A stretch of DNA of 64,000 nucleotides. Origin: Verrucomicrobiia bacterium (lineage in GTDB: Bacteria; Verrucomicrobiota; Verrucomicrobiia; Limisphaerales; UBA9464). The stretch spans positions 38,461 through 102,460 of the forward strand of contig JAHCBB010000017.1 of assembly GCA_019634635.1 (NCBI GenBank), in the 5' to 3' direction. The notes below the pieces were generated by a model. It had not been told where the DNA came from. It was given only the letters and a program-made list of their open reading frames with translations, and made no database searches. Both the position numbers and the translations under genes were made by a program. Position 1 is the stretch's first letter, and each line of letters opens with the position of its first letter. This document shows, piece by piece, positions 63,918 to 64,000 of the stretch.

Positions 63918-64000
63918 GGCAGGGCGACCTTCGGCGGGTCCGGACGGATTCGTCGAGTCCTGACTCCCGGCGGTTGACGCGGACCCAATGAACGAATGCT

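Overview
The window is GC-rich bacterial chromosome, about two-thirds G+C by eye. It has no phage, plasmid, IS or CRISPR content. The gene set points to a member of the PVC superphylum, most likely Verrucomicrobiota of the Limisphaerales/Pedosphaera type. Reasons: a DUF1549/DUF1553 'planctomycete cytochrome' protein, two further PVC-type haem-binding CxxCH proteins, a CotH-kinase protein, prepilins including one of the H-X9-DG type, a PEP-CTERM protein, a LamG/propeller/Y_Y_Y sensor kinase, and Gram-negative lipid A genes (lpxA, a lipid-A-disaccharide-synthase N-terminal domain protein). The lineage is inferred from gene content only.

Layout. 0-6.5 kb: polysaccharide and oxidoreductase genes (CE15 glucuronoyl-esterase-like enzyme, 1134-residue PSD1 cytochrome, Gfo/Idh/MocA dehydrogenase). 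6.8-12.6 kb: tRNA-Pro(GGG), trxB with a rhodanese, a CotH protein, and purD coupled to a degenerate S41 peptidase. 12.6-18.6 kb: an unusual Ser/Thr kinase coupled to a beta-propeller haem protein, then comF and icd. 18.7-22.3 kb: three overlapping CNNM/CorC-type membrane genes. 22.3-30.7 kb: TlpA and SGNH hydrolase, an 865-bp repeat-bearing gap, a NarL-type regulator facing a giant histidine kinase, then plsC-like and GT2 genes. 30.7-36.9 kb: prepilin and FGE-like protein; a coupled lipoprotein/small-protein/TlpA cluster with DUF547; hom and thrC. 37-48 kb: FG-GAP protein, HEAT-cytochrome, TPR, holA, a bifunctional nuclease, a double alpha/beta-hydrolase without nucleophiles, and a sugar-dehydrogenase/cytochrome fusion. 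48-53 kb: alpha/beta hydrolase, aroC, lpxA, radC and an orphan ABC ATPase. 53-57 kb: prepilin, a five-copy tandem repeat array and a GT39 transferase. 57-64 kb: a three-gene ABC-2 exporter, PEP-CTERM protein, hemB, two small membrane proteins and the LAB_N protein.

How the genes fit together. Housekeeping functions (purine, threonine, chorismate, haem, TCA, lipid A, replication) are interspersed with secreted or periplasmic c-type cytochrome proteins and thioredoxin-like redox proteins, as expected of an aerobic polysaccharide degrader. Four-base ATGA/GTGA overlaps are frequent, while clear Shine-Dalgarno sequences are rare.

The most unexpected structure is an intergenic repeat family. It forms a five-copy array at 54.1-54.96 kb between two divergent genes, with diverged relatives at about 53.1, 38.3 and 23.7-24.0 kb and possibly 5.25 and 63.4 kb. 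Several enzyme-family proteins have lost catalytic residues: the S41 peptidase its lysine, the double hydrolase both serines, and the kinase its VAIK lysine. All three sit in coupled or adjacent pairs, which suggests binding or regulatory roles.
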